The notes under the pieces: generated by a model
Databases searched by the model: none
What the model was told of the DNA's origin: nothing
What the model saw: the letters and a program-made list of their open reading frames with translations, nothing else
Translations under genes and position numbers: made by a program
NCBI RefSeq assembly: GCF_000153185.1
Contig: NZ_CH724150.1
Coordinates: forward strand, 487,123-551,122
DNA from: Reinekea blandensis MED297
GTDB lineage: Bacteria > Pseudomonadota > Gammaproteobacteria > Pseudomonadales > Natronospirillaceae
Direction of reading: 5' to 3'
DNA: 64,000 bases
Part shown: positions 18,461 through 27,139 of the stretch, in pieces
Position numbering within the stretch: position 1 is the stretch's first letter
Layout of the letters: each line of letters starts with the position of its first letter

Positions 18461-19180
18461 CTAATTGATGCTGAACAGATCGCGCAGAGCCTTGAAATAG
18501 CGCCGGCTGACCGGGAGTTCCTGGCCGCTCATGGTTAACACCACAGCGTTGCCATCGTCTTCCTGGCGGATTTCCCGTATCGCTTGCGGCAACACCAGGT
18601 ATTGGCGGTGGCAGCGTAGCATGGGCGTCCGATCTTCCAGCACTTTCAGTGTCAGATGCGTATGCACCTGCCCTTGCCCATCCCAAAGATGCACGCCGGC
18701 CACATCGCTGTAGGCGTACTCGAAGGCATCCAGGCGAACCAGTCGGGCCGACGCCCCCTGGTGACACGGAATGAGCGTCAAACAGCGGTCTTGCACCAAC
18801 CGTTCAAACGCCGGCGCCTGTTGCTGAGACCGTTGCGATAACCGTTCGAGACACTGTTGCAAACGCACGCTTTGCACAGGTTTTAACAGGTAGTCGACCG
18901 CGTTTTGCTCGAACGCCTGAATGGCAAACTGGTCATAAGCGGTCACAAAGACGATGTCCGGCGCCGACTCCGGGTCAATCATCGAGGCCAGTTCCAAACC
19001 GCTGATCATCGGCATTTCGATGTCCAGAAACAGCACATCGGGCCGGTGCTTCGGCAAGGCTTTTAAACATTCCACACCATTACTGAACTCACCAACAACC
19101 TCAACCTGGTCGAACTCGGCCAGCAGGTCTTTCAGCTCCTCCCGTGCCAACATCTCGTCGTCGACAATAAACACTCTCAT
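18461..19180 (-). CDS. btsR: LytTR response regulator, BtsR-like
   Basis: A 239-residue response regulator, the same length as E. coli BtsR. The receiver domain (1-120) has the acid pair Asp7-Asp8, phospho-acceptor Asp53 in FLDIEMP, and Lys100 in LLKP. The C-terminal LytTR DNA-binding domain (about 135-238) ends in the usual LPVSRRYFKALRDLF helix. The ATG at 19180 is chosen because it overlaps the kinase stop by 4 bp (ATGA); longer open frame upstream is inside the kinase gene. It should activate the downstream CstA-family gene, whose start is 240 bp away. Confidence 0.92.
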   Translation of the reverse strand: MRVFIVDDEMLAREELKDLLAEFDQVEVVGEFSNGVECLKALPKHRPDVLFLDIEMPMISGLELASMIDPESAPDIVFVTAYDQFAIQAFEQNAVDYLLKPVQSVRLQQCLERLSQRSQQQAPAFERLVQDRCLTLIPCHQGASARLVRLDAFEYAYSDVAGVHLWDGQGQVHTHLTLKVLEDRTPMLRCHRQYLVLPQAIREIRQEDDGNAVVLTMSGQELPVSRRYFKALRDLFSIN

Positions 19181-20871
19181 GCCGGCACTCCCGCCAAGGT
19201 TACGATGACCCGAGTATAGCGTTCCGGCTCGCATTCCACCTGCAAGCCAAACTCAGAGCCGAAATGATGCTTTAACCGTGTATCGACAATGTTCATGCCC
19301 AACCCTTCAGATTCCGCCCCCGGCGTGGGTGAATACCGGCCCGCGTTATCCTCCACCACCAACTGCGCAACGCCCTGCTCGGTTCGGCTGTATATGCGAA
19401 CCTGCCCGCCCTCAAGCAACTGTGACGTGCCATGCTTGATGGCGTTTTCAACCAGTGGCTGCACGGTAAAGGTCGGCAGATTTTGCGTTAGTAGCGCATC
19501 CGAGACGGTTTGCTCAATACTCAGCCGATCGGCAAACCGTACCTGTTCGATGTGCAGGTAGGCATTGGCGTGCTCAAGCTCCTGCGCCAGCGTTGACACC
19601 GACTGATTGCGTTTGAGATTGATGCGCAAAAACAGGGACAGATCGGACACCAGACTGCGCGCGGTTTCCGGCGAACGCTTGATGACCGCGTTAATGGTGT
19701 TCAGCGCGTTGAACAAAAAATGCGGGTTGACCTGCGCCCGCGCTACTTTTAATTCAGCCTGAGACAACAGCTGTTTCTGTTCATGATGCTGGCTGATGGT
19801 GAGCTGCTCAGTAATGATTCGACCGATACCCTCGCCCAAGGATCGGTTAATGCTCTGAAACAGGCTGCGCTTGCCTTCATAGAGTTTCACCGTGCCGATC
19901 ACCGTATTGTCGGCATCCCGGATCGGGACGACCAGCGCTGAGCCTAACGGACAGCGATGGCTATGCGAGCACTTGTAGGGCGTGGTGATGCCATCGGCAA
20001 ACACAACCCGGTTTTCACGAATGGCTTGCAGCGTTTGCTCAGAGGTTATCGTTTCACCAATCTTGTGATGGTCATCGCCCAGTCCGACAAAGGCCAACAC
20101 CTCGGTTTCGTTGGTGATGCCCACGGCGGCGACTTGGGTTTCTTCTTTAATGATGTCAGCAATGCGCCGGGCACTGGCCTGATCGGGCCTGTCGCCCAGA
20201 ACACCGACCAAGCGCTCGGTCAATCGCAAAGCCTGATCGGACCCGGCCGAGGAAAACTCGTTATACAGCTTGCGACGGTCCTGAATCATCATCATAAACA
20301 TGGCTGCGCCAATGGAGTTGATCAGCAACATCGGCAAGGCGATTTGCTGAACCAGTGCCCAAGCCTGGTCGAATGGCCGGGCAATCAGCAGAATCAACGC
20401 CATCTGCAGCATTTCGGCGAAAAAGGTAACAACCAATGCCCGTTTGGGTGAAAACAACTGCGACTCATAGTGCCCCTGCTTGCGCACCCACAAATGCACC
20501 AGTCCACCAAGCAAGCCTTCCAGCGTGGTTGATACCGCACAGGCCACATCGGTGAAGCCACCCAGGGTAAATCGATGTATCCCACCAGTGAGACCAACGG
20601 CCAGGCCAACAAACGGCCCACCCAGTAAGCCGCCCAGCACGGCCCCAACGGCACGGGTATTGGCAATGGCATCGTTAACGGTGTGACCGAATAAGGACGC
20701 CAGAATGCAGAACGCCGAGAAGATAAAATAGATGATCAACCCGTTCGGCAGTCGCGCCGAAATGTTACTCAGGGGCAAAAACAGCGGCGTTTTACTGAGC
20801 AGATAAGCGATAACCAGAAACATACTCATCTGCTGAGCCATGGAAACCAGCAGGATCATCACGGGTGACAT
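19177..20871 (-). CDS. btsS: LytS-type sensor histidine kinase, BtsS-like
   Basis: A 564-residue inner-membrane kinase, almost the length of E. coli BtsS (561). The N-terminal 5TMR-LYT sensor has several membrane segments between residues 1 and about 205 (GGPFVGLAVGLTGGIHRF is typical), then a GAF domain (about 220-365), then the His_kinase/HATPase module with QVNPHFLFNA at 380-389 (phospho-acceptor His384) and the N-box LVENAIKHG near 473. It overlaps btsR by 4 bp. By analogy it senses extracellular pyruvate; the ligand is inferred from the orthologous layout. Confidence 0.9.
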   Translation of the reverse strand: MSPVMILLVSMAQQMSMFLVIAYLLSKTPLFLPLSNISARLPNGLIIYFIFSAFCILASLFGHTVNDAIANTRAVGAVLGGLLGGPFVGLAVGLTGGIHRFTLGGFTDVACAVSTTLEGLLGGLVHLWVRKQGHYESQLFSPKRALVVTFFAEMLQMALILLIARPFDQAWALVQQIALPMLLINSIGAAMFMMMIQDRRKLYNEFSSAGSDQALRLTERLVGVLGDRPDQASARRIADIIKEETQVAAVGITNETEVLAFVGLGDDHHKIGETITSEQTLQAIRENRVVFADGITTPYKCSHSHRCPLGSALVVPIRDADNTVIGTVKLYEGKRSLFQSINRSLGEGIGRIITEQLTISQHHEQKQLLSQAELKVARAQVNPHFLFNALNTINAVIKRSPETARSLVSDLSLFLRINLKRNQSVSTLAQELEHANAYLHIEQVRFADRLSIEQTVSDALLTQNLPTFTVQPLVENAIKHGTSQLLEGGQVRIYSRTEQGVAQLVVEDNAGRYSPTPGAESEGLGMNIVDTRLKHHFGSEFGLQVECEPERYTRVIVTLAGVPA

Positions 20872-21110
20872 GGGGTGTCTCCGACAACAAACGGTTGAAT
20901 GCGTCTATGGAACCATGAATCGGAGTCAGGTTCGAGTAAATTTGGTTGGTATCACCGGATGGCCAACCCACGCTGATATCTGAAGGCATTCTCGCCCGGC
21001 CGCTTTCAACCAGACGATGGCTGATTTAGACTGCACAACGTCCGAATGCCGTATCTTGCGAAGGTTTACAGGGTCCGGGTTGCTATCCACACACTGAAAA
21101 AGGAGCACTC

Positions 21111-21290
21111 ATGTCGATTGAAGTCACCGGTTTTTTTGGTTTTATCCTGCTCATCTGCGTCGTCTATGGCATTGTCAAAACGGTTCAGAGCCGGGCCAGC
21201 ACCGGCACCAAGGTGATATGGATTGTCTTGCTTCTATTGTTGCCCCTATTAGGCTTCATTCTGTGGCTGTTGTTTGGGCCAAAAGGCTGA
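21111..21290 (+). CDS. Small PLDc_N-type membrane protein, 59 aa
   Basis: Short gene with a strong AGGAG seven bases before the ATG. The product has two membrane segments (residues about 8-22 and 34-55) separated by a short charged loop with SRASTGTKVIW, and ends in LLFGPKG. This two-helix pattern, with the conserved W and the LGFILWLLFGP end, matches the phospholipase-D-nuclease N-terminal (PLDc_N) family of small membrane proteins of unknown function, found alone or fused to cardiolipin synthases. It is alone on the plus strand between btsS and a methyltransferase. Confidence 0.82.
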   Translation: MSIEVTGFFGFILLICVVYGIVKTVQSRASTGTKVIWIVLLLLLPLLGFILWLLFGPKG

Positions 21291-21322
21291 ACTCTGCACT
21301 CGCATCCAAGCTGCCGCATCGG

Positions 21323-21868
21323 TTATTTAACATCGCGATTTAACCGATAGCGATAAATCGGCGATTTATAAAAGTCGTTAATTTGCACGGATTGTTCTGG
21401 CTGAACGTCCCCAAGGCCAAACGTGTTGCTGATTAAAACACCTTCACAACTGCGCTCAGACTTCAGTTTTTCAGCCAACGCGGTCATCCCACAGGTATGC
21501 AGATAACAAATCAGCACGCCGGCCTCCGACAAATCGGCCTGTAAAAAATTTTGTCGATAGAGATGTACATTACTCAACCGGAAAAACCGTTTCAGTACCA
21601 CAGAGACCAGCCAAGGGACAAACGACACTTCGTACCCAACGATTGTCCGGTTCGGGTGTTTTTTCGCCAACGGAATAACCAGACTGCCCCAGCCGCTGCC
21701 GAGATCGTAAATCGGTTTGTTACCCATCTCGGGCAACAACTGAATGATGGCCTGTCGGGCTTTGCTGGAACTTGGCATCGGTGAAATGCCCACTTTCAAA
21801 GTGCTCCAGACAATGGACACGGCGATCAACAAGGTCACGATGACCGCAATGATCTCTAATGCAAACAC
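21323..21868 (-). CDS. Membrane-anchored SAM-dependent methyltransferase
   Basis: A 181-residue class I methyltransferase. An N-terminal hydrophobic helix (about 3-23) should anchor it in the inner membrane, with the catalytic domain in the cytoplasm. Motif I is YDLGSGWGSLVIPLA (residues about 53-67), motif II is IVGYEVSF. The substrate is unknown; size and motifs resemble small membrane-tethered methyltransferases often annotated only by fold. Confidence 0.78.
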   Translation of the reverse strand: MFALEIIAVIVTLLIAVSIVWSTLKVGISPMPSSSKARQAIIQLLPEMGNKPIYDLGSGWGSLVIPLAKKHPNRTIVGYEVSFVPWLVSVVLKRFFRLSNVHLYRQNFLQADLSEAGVLICYLHTCGMTALAEKLKSERSCEGVLISNTFGLGDVQPEQSVQINDFYKSPIYRYRLNRDVK

Positions 21869-22000
21869 AAAACCTCAGTACCGGTATTTTCAATGAAAAC
21901 GTGGGGTGATCAGTCTGACATACCCAGCAGACCGATGTCATCAAGGTGCAACTTTTGCCTGACAGGATGACAGCGAGCATCCTTAATTTCAGAGTAAGCG

Positions 22001-22294
22001 ATGAACATCAAAGGAATGTTAGTGGCGATGCTGACAGGCGCTGCCCTGGCCACCGAGCCAATCGATACAGACCTTTTGTTTTTGGGTCAGGGACTGTACA
22101 TCGATCAATGCCAACGTTGCCATGCGGCCGATGGGTCAGGACCGAGTACGGTGGACATTCGAGGCTTTGAAGTCGACGACATTAAGATGGCGCTGCAGGG
22201 CTTTGAACAAATGCCGGTGTTCGATATGAACGAGAAAGAGATCGCTGCCCTGTCGGTTTATCTGAATGTATTGGAAGGAACGCGGCAAAGATAG
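22001..22294 (+). CDS. Small periplasmic c-type cytochrome
   Basis: A 97-residue monohaem class I cytochrome c. A short signal peptide (residues 1-17, ending ALA) precedes the mature part; the haem-binding CQRCH is at about residues 37-41 and the distal Met ligand is probably in EQMPVF (about residue 71). The C-terminal helix AALSVYLNVLEG closes the fold. It carries electrons in the periplasm, partner unknown. The last 25 codons and the following 60 bp recur as a broken copy at 31116-31255. Confidence 0.88.
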   Translation: MNIKGMLVAMLTGAALATEPIDTDLLFLGQGLYIDQCQRCHAADGSGPSTVDIRGFEVDDIKMALQGFEQMPVFDMNEKEIAALSVYLNVLEGTRQR

Positions 22295-22345
22295 AAGCAA
22301 AGTGGTGTACTTATTGGCAACTCAGCTCCGCTGCGCTGCGAGCAG
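22208..22345 (+). repeat. Intact copy of a segment duplicated at 31116-31255
   Basis: The 3' end of the cytochrome c gene and its downstream flank share long identical runs (for example CGCTGCCCTGTCGGTTTAT, and TTGGCAACTCAGCTCCGC) with 31116-31255. The match crosses the stop codon, so it is a DNA duplication, not only protein similarity. Confidence 0.75.
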
Positions 22346-22495
22346 ATTGCCGAAAGCCTGCTGCACCAGAACGGGCCTTTCCTTCCTGAACATCTTTGCT
22401 TCCATCATGTCGTATGCAGGTGCGACGTGGTTGCAGCGTTGGCGAGGATTTTCAGGTTTATCGACTTTTAAAATAAAATTGAATGGCTCAGACGA

Positions 22496-23170
22496 TCAGA
22501 GACCATAACGGGCTTTGAACCGCATTAAGCCTCGATCACTGAAGGTGACCGCTCGGGAGTCCAGTCGGCGCGTCACCATTTTCTGTTCAAACAGATCCTG
22601 CAAAATCCATTTCCCAATGGAACCCGCCAGATGGTTGGTGCGCTCGCTCCAGTCCAGGCACGACTTACACAGCGGGCGCTTTGAGCCTGCATACGCGTCC
22701 ATATCGAAGCCTTGTTTCGAGAAAAATCGGCGGCCCTTATCGGTCAGATGTGTGACGTCTCCCTGATCCAAAAGCAGCCCTTGAGTCACCAGCCCATTGT
22801 ACAGTTGAACCCCGATCTCTCCGGCTAAATGGTCATAACAAACTCTTGCGAATCTCAGTGCCGGGTCAGACGGACCGGTTTTAATATGGGGAATGGTAAG
22901 TTGAGTCGACAGGGTCAACAACGATTCAAGCACGTCAGCCACCTGATGATTGGCGAGCTGGAAGTATTTGTGACGCCCCTGCTTACGCACCGTCAGCAGC
23001 TTGCCGGTGACCAGCTGAGTCAGATGGCGAGTTGCCGTCTGTGCCGTAATGTCGGCTTCCAGCGCCAGCTCAGTCGCGGTCAGAGCTTTACCACCCATCA
23101 GGGCAGTGAGCATATGGGCTCGGCTGTCATCTCCGATCAGGCTGCCCAGCGTGGCAATGTCAGGTTGCAT
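22496..23170 (-). CDS. ArsR-type winged-helix regulator
   Basis: A 224-residue regulator with an N-terminal winged helix (about residues 5-80; ALTATELALEADITAQTATRH is the recognition helix region) and a longer C-terminal domain with a Cys pair in RPLCKSCLDWSERTNHL (about residue 165-180). Stand-alone ArsR proteins are shorter; this longer class is common in proteobacteria and usually sits next to a transporter. Here it is divergent from an MFS gene 143 bp away, which it probably controls. The inducer is unknown; the Cys pair might sense metals, oxidants or another small ligand. Confidence 0.85.
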   Translation of the reverse strand: MQPDIATLGSLIGDDSRAHMLTALMGGKALTATELALEADITAQTATRHLTQLVTGKLLTVRKQGRHKYFQLANHQVADVLESLLTLSTQLTIPHIKTGPSDPALRFARVCYDHLAGEIGVQLYNGLVTQGLLLDQGDVTHLTDKGRRFFSKQGFDMDAYAGSKRPLCKSCLDWSERTNHLAGSIGKWILQDLFEQKMVTRRLDSRAVTFSDRGLMRFKARYGL

Positions 23171-23313
23171 CGTTTGCCTCAGCTTTCAGACTATTGGTTA
23201 GTAGGCGGCCAACCAGTATACCAGTAAAGTTCAGGGTACAGTTCGATGACCAGCGAAGCATGAAACGACAACGAACGTACACTGCGCGTTCATCCACTTG
23301 AACAAGCCATATT

Positions 23314-24477
23314 ATGGATCTATTGAATCGCAACCATCCAATCGCCATTCTGCTCGCGGGCATTCTGGCGCTGATTGTCGGCGTTGGCGCAGCTCGCTTC
23401 GCATTTACCGCCTTGCTGCCGGCCATGCTTGAGAACACCCTCTCGCTGCGCTTTTCGGGTGTGTTGGCAAGCCTGAATTATGTGGGTTACCTGTCCGGTG
23501 CCATTTTTGCCATTTTCCTGAAAGACCTGAATGCCAAAGTACGTTTCTTCCGCATCGGTATGGTGCTGTGTGTGCTGACAACCCTGGTGCTGGCCACCAC
23601 CACAGACGAATGGGTCTGGTTGGTTTCCCGGATCATCGCCGGGTTTGGTGCTGCCATGGCATTGGTTGTCGGGTCTGCGATTGTCATGACCAAGCTCAAT
23701 ATGGCGGACAAAACCAAAGCCATGGGCATTCACTTCTCCGGCATTGGCTTCTCGATTCTGGTGACGGATCTGCTCAGTCGCCTGGTGATGCAGTTCGGCG
23801 GGTCCTGGCAACACGCCTGGTTGATTCTGACACTGATGGCAACGGCTGCCGCCGGTTACTCGATGTACATTTTGAGGGTTGAACCTTCAGGAACCGAACC
23901 CGCTAAAGCTACGTCTTTCGACTTCTCAGTGTTTACTCGTGCCGTCTGGGTGCTGGTGTTTGCCTACTTCACTGAAGGTCTCGGCATGGTGGTACAGGGC
24001 ACTTTTTTACCCGACATCATCAATTCACTCGAAGGGTTGGAGGGTTTTGGCGGCTATGCCTGGACGGCAGTGGGGCTAGCCGGGATTCCCTCCTGTATTT
24101 TATGGATGCGCGCCGCGCATCGGTTTGGCAGTGTGACCATCATCATCGTGACGATGCTGCTGCAGGTCGCTGGGATTCTGATTCCGGTACTGACCAATAA
24201 CCCGTGGCTAAACTTACTATCCGGTTTACTTTTCGGGGGAACCTTTGTTGCGCTGGTGGCGCTGTTTATGACGCTCGGCGGTAAACTGGCCGGTCACCAT
24301 CCTGTTGTCGTGATGGGCGCGATCACAACCGCCTATGGCATTGGTCAGGTGTCAGGTCCGCTGTATTCCGTAGCGCTGGTAGAACACTTTGGCTCTTACT
24401 CGTATGCGCTGGTATTGACCGCAGCGTTCGTGGCCTTTGGAGCGATGCTCATGGCCGTCAACCGCCGACACTTTTGA
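23314..24477 (+). CDS. YbfB/YjiJ-family MFS transporter
   Basis: A 387-residue inner-membrane permease with about 12 membrane segments. The first helix contains GVGAARFAFTALLPAML, the signature of the YbfB/YjiJ branch (MFS_4) of the major facilitator superfamily. The substrate of this branch is not established. Divergent ArsR-type regulator at 22496-23170 suggests it is induced, perhaps for efflux. Confidence 0.87.
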   Translation: MDLLNRNHPIAILLAGILALIVGVGAARFAFTALLPAMLENTLSLRFSGVLASLNYVGYLSGAIFAIFLKDLNAKVRFFRIGMVLCVLTTLVLATTTDEWVWLVSRIIAGFGAAMALVVGSAIVMTKLNMADKTKAMGIHFSGIGFSILVTDLLSRLVMQFGGSWQHAWLILTLMATAAAGYSMYILRVEPSGTEPAKATSFDFSVFTRAVWVLVFAYFTEGLGMVVQGTFLPDIINSLEGLEGFGGYAWTAVGLAGIPSCILWMRAAHRFGSVTIIIVTMLLQVAGILIPVLTNNPWLNLLSGLLFGGTFVALVALFMTLGGKLAGHHPVVVMGAITTAYGIGQVSGPLYSVALVEHFGSYSYALVLTAAFVAFGAMLMAVNRRHF

Positions 24478-24526
24478 TTTTTTAATTGCAATAGCGGTGC
24501 TTTGGGGCGCATCAAACACCGACATG

Positions 24527-25180
24527 TTAGAAGGCAGTGTTGCCACCTAATTTAACTCTTAAACTCTCTGTATAGCCTGGCTTTATAGGAGTTTTTGATA
24601 AGTCATTTAAGAATACTTCATCATTCAACAGATCTTTTCGAAGCCAAACGCCCTGACGAACAGCTTTTTCGTTATTTGTTACTTCAACTTTGTAATAATG
24701 ATCAGAAACTTTATTGGCGTATTGTTGTGGATGATGAAGATGTACCGCAAAGTAGTAGCTATCTCCATGAACCATATATATGTAGAAATTAGGCTTGTTT
24801 ACAGGAACTCTTTGTAAATCAAAAGGTATTTCTATGTCAGAACCCAATACCGTCATAAGCTCTTCGATAAGCTCATTAACCGGCGTGTTCTTATGCGAGT
24901 AAGGAGGTCCGCCACCTTCGGTGTATTGTTTCTGTTCCTTCGTCGCAACATACACATAGTTTGGAAATGGCACTTCGCCCTGTAGAGGATAGCTTCCAGT
25001 CTTTTCTTTAAAGGCTTGAATATAGCCAGACATAAGTACGAGGTCATTTATCCTTGCGATATCCAGGTCGTGCTGGAGTTCTTCATTTGTTCCACTTTCA
25101 CCAATACCGAACAAGTCAGCGTTGGCCGATATGGGCATTATTAGAACAAACAACAAGAAAAATTTAAGTGCTGGATACAT
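24527..25180 (-). CDS. Secreted hypothetical protein, 217 aa
   Basis: Not recognised. Starts at ATG 25180 after AAGAAGACAG; a TTG at 25198 would add six residues. Residues 1-21 form a signal peptide (hydrophobic FFLLFVLIMPISANA), so the protein is periplasmic. The mature part begins with a pilin-pseudopilin-like helical stretch (LQHDLDIARINDLVLMSGYIQAFKEKTGSYP), reminiscent of type II secretion/pilin minor subunits with the KTGxYP turn, but no prepilin peptidase site is present. The TAA stop falls inside TTCTAAC, as often in integron cassettes. AT-rich codon use points to acquired DNA. Confidence 0.7.
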   Translation of the reverse strand: MYPALKFFLLFVLIMPISANADLFGIGESGTNEELQHDLDIARINDLVLMSGYIQAFKEKTGSYPLQGEVPFPNYVYVATKEQKQYTEGGGPPYSHKNTPVNELIEELMTVLGSDIEIPFDLQRVPVNKPNFYIYMVHGDSYYFAVHLHHPQQYANKVSDHYYKVEVTNNEKAVRQGVWLRKDLLNDEVFLNDLSKTPIKPGYTESLRVKLGGNTAF

Positions 25181-25284
25181 AACTGTCTTCTTACGCAAAG
25201 TTAAGCGGCGATCGGATGAGAATCTACAGTCCGCAGAATAGTGGTGAATTTAGGACTGAATTCCTTCAGCACCATATTAAGGCT

Positions 25285-25832
25285 TCAGACGACTAAGATA
25301 CTCTTTGTCATTTTTTCATAATGCTCTGGATACCCTGTAACCTCAAATACAAGCCTAAGTCCTTCTCTAAAATCATCGTAGTTAAATTCTTTGAAATCGA
25401 ATATATTTTGTCCAAGGGAGTGAGACTCTCTATTGATATAGCGGCAAAATGATTGAAACTTATTGTCTTGAAGCTCAGGCATTTGTACCACGTTACTTAA
25501 ATCTGCCTTTTGGACAAAGTTAAAGAAATACTCGATTATATTTCTCATACAGTTTGCAATGAGAGCCGGTGGTTGGTTCTTATCGTTTACAATAGTCCAA
25601 TATGAGTGATAGTCATTTTGAATCTCCTCATATTTCATGGGTTTAATATTCGATCCCTCATCATTTTTTGATAGACGAAATAGTTTCTGATTTTCTTTTC
25701 TACGTTTGTGATTAGTGTCTGCGAGCTCATAGAAAAAATATAAGCTATGGGTAAGAACAATCACTTGCTCAAAAAGGGAAGATGAGAAAAACTCAGTTTT
25801 TAGTAGTTGACCAACATTATAAACATATTGGT
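25285..25832 (-). pseudogene. C-terminal remnant of an AAA_13-type ATPase, cut by IS3
   Basis: The visible frame has a GTG at 25764, but it reads on without a stop to the IS edge at 25833. The remnant starts ...YVYNVGQLLKTEFFSSSLFEQ and then VIVLTHSLYFFYEL, which is the Walker B/H-loop region of large ABC-type ATPases of the AAA_13 class (as in RloC/PrrC-like and related defence proteins). After it comes a charged, helical C-terminus with DEGSNIKP and the motif NIIEYFFNF. The Walker A half is missing and is not found on the other side of the IS, so DNA was lost with the insertion. A defence role for the ancestor is plausible but cannot be shown from the remnant. Confidence 0.75.
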
Positions 25833-25860
25833 GTTACCCACAAAAAGTAGACACCCCTTG

Positions 25861-26724
25861 CTATGCCACTAACAGATTCTGCTCAAACTCTTCAGGACTG
25901 ACATAGTTCAATCCAGAATGCCGTCGTTGGCGGTTATAAAAGATTTCGATGTACTCAAAGATACTCGACCTTAGCTCATTTTTCGAGCGATATTCTGTAC
26001 CGTGGATCAGCTCCACTTTCAGCCGGCTATAGAAAGACTCCATCGGCGCATTATCCCAACAATTGCCTTTTCGGCTCATGCTCAGCTGCAAGCCATGCGC
26101 GCGGGCAAAGTCCTGATACTCTCGACTGCGATATTGCACGCCTCTATCCGAATGGAGTATGACGGGTTCGGTTGGTTTTCGGCGTGCCAGGGCCATTTCC
26201 AGAGCGATTCGTACTAGCTCTATGGTCATGCTGCTGTCGAGGGCCCAACCCACGATTTTTCGTGAACACAGATCCATGACCGTGGCTAAGTACAGCCAAC
26301 GATCTTCATGCCAGATATAGGTAATATCACTGGTCCATTTTTGATTGATTCGCTCGACCTGGAACTTCCGACGCAACTCATTATCGGCCACGTTAGTCAT
26401 CGTGAGAGCGTGCTGACGATAGGTGAAGGCTTTCCCGTTCCGCGCCCGTATGGCACGGCTGGCAAGGATTTTAGCGATGGTGTTTCGACAACATGGAACT
26501 TTCATCGCTTTGAGCTCTGCGGCCAGTCTGGGAGCGCCATAGCGTGCTTTAAAGGCCTCGAACGTCTCGACAACCTGAGCTTCTAACCGCTCACCCCGCT
26601 GTGCTTGCTCGCTTATCGGACGGTCCCGCCAACGATAATAGCCCGACCGCGAAACACCCAGCACACGACACATCAAAACAACGGAGTATCGGCCGAGATA
26701 CTCATGAATAACAGCGTACTTCAC
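25861..26724 (-). CDS. IS3 transposase OrfB (DDE integrase core)
   Basis: A 287-residue catalytic subunit. HTH_21-like N-terminus (VLGVSRSGYYRWRDRP), then the rve core with the DDE residues: Asp in WTSDITYIW, Asp in LHSDRGVQY, Glu in NAPMESFYSRLK, 35 residues after the second Asp as in IS3 members. It starts at GTG 26724, overlapping OrfA in another frame; normally it is made as an OrfAB fusion by -1 frameshifting. Confidence 0.93.
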   Translation of the reverse strand: MKYAVIHEYLGRYSVVLMCRVLGVSRSGYYRWRDRPISEQAQRGERLEAQVVETFEAFKARYGAPRLAAELKAMKVPCCRNTIAKILASRAIRARNGKAFTYRQHALTMTNVADNELRRKFQVERINQKWTSDITYIWHEDRWLYLATVMDLCSRKIVGWALDSSMTIELVRIALEMALARRKPTEPVILHSDRGVQYRSREYQDFARAHGLQLSMSRKGNCWDNAPMESFYSRLKVELIHGTEYRSKNELRSSIFEYIEIFYNRQRRHSGLNYVSPEEFEQNLLVA

Positions 26725-27028
26725 TCTTGCTGGTTCGCAAAGTACGCCGCAGCCTTTTTAAGAATTCGATTTCTTTTTCAAGTTCGGCGTTCTTTTTCCT
26801 GAGTTTACGCATTTCCGAGGATTCTTTCTTAGAATAATCGACGCCATCCACAGAGTTGAACTGTTTGTCTGATAAACGATTAAACTGACGTTTCCAGTTA
26901 TAAATTTGTTGGGGACTAACACCTAGCTCTTTAGCGACAGACGCTGCGGTGCTCCCTTTTTTCTGAGCTCTTCTGACAGCTTCTTTGCGAAACTCTTCAG
27001 AATACGCTTGGGTTTTCTTGCGTGCCAT
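26702..27028 (-). CDS. IS3 transposase OrfA (helix-turn-helix)
   Basis: A 108-codon frame. HTH part YSEEFRKEAVRRAQKK to VSPQQIYNWKRQF, then a leucine-zipper-like coiled coil (EMRKLRKKNAELEKEIEFLK). Other IS3 OrfA proteins end in a motif like KKAAAYFA; here the five A run at 26755-26759 moves reading into RLRRTLRTSK and the normal stop beside the OrfB start is missed. One more A would restore the usual end and the slippery A6G motif, so this copy has a one-base loss or a sequencing error. Confidence 0.85.
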   Translation of the reverse strand: MARKKTQAYSEEFRKEAVRRAQKKGSTAASVAKELGVSPQQIYNWKRQFNRLSDKQFNSVDGVDYSKKESSEMRKLRKKNAELEKEIEFLKRLRRTLRTSKSEVRCYS

Positions 27029-27083
27029 AATGCACCTCCTATCTAACTATAGAAGGTGTCTACTAATTTTGGGTAACTCGGGC

Positions 27084-27139
27084 ACATAACGCCTATAGCA
27101 CGCGCGAGTTTACGAGTCGCTGTGCCTATGATTGTTAAT
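27084..27139 (-). other. attC-like recombination site (integron cassette type)
   Basis: Imperfect inverted repeat of 56 bp with attC layout. On the minus strand: outer box ATTAAC (27139-27134), spacer, inner arm CATAGGCACAGCG, loop, inner arm CGCGTGCTATAG, spacer, outer box GTTATGT (27090-27084). The inner arms pair except for two extra bases on one side, as the extrahelical bases of attC. The stop codon of the 27135-27533 gene lies inside the first box, a common cassette feature. Confidence 0.5.

Larger units (their letters stand above)
25833..27077 (-). mobile_element. IS3-family insertion sequence
   Basis: About 1245 bp with two overlapping transposase genes on the minus strand. Terminal inverted repeats of 23 bp are at 25833-25855 and 27055-27077; outer parts GTTACCCA and GTAGACACC are identical and the middle six bases differ. 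No 3-5 bp target duplication is seen (GGT before, TCG after), which fits loss of flanking DNA after insertion. Confidence 0.93.

Noticed and set aside
24480..24530. A half attC at the stop of the 217-residue gene (TTCTAAC with CGGTG/CACCG arms)
   Set aside because: No closing GTTA box follows; too incomplete to list.
25764..25832. A separate gene start at GTG 25764
   Set aside because: The frame continues upstream with good AAA_13-like residues to the IS edge, so the GTG is an internal Val codon of a truncated gene.
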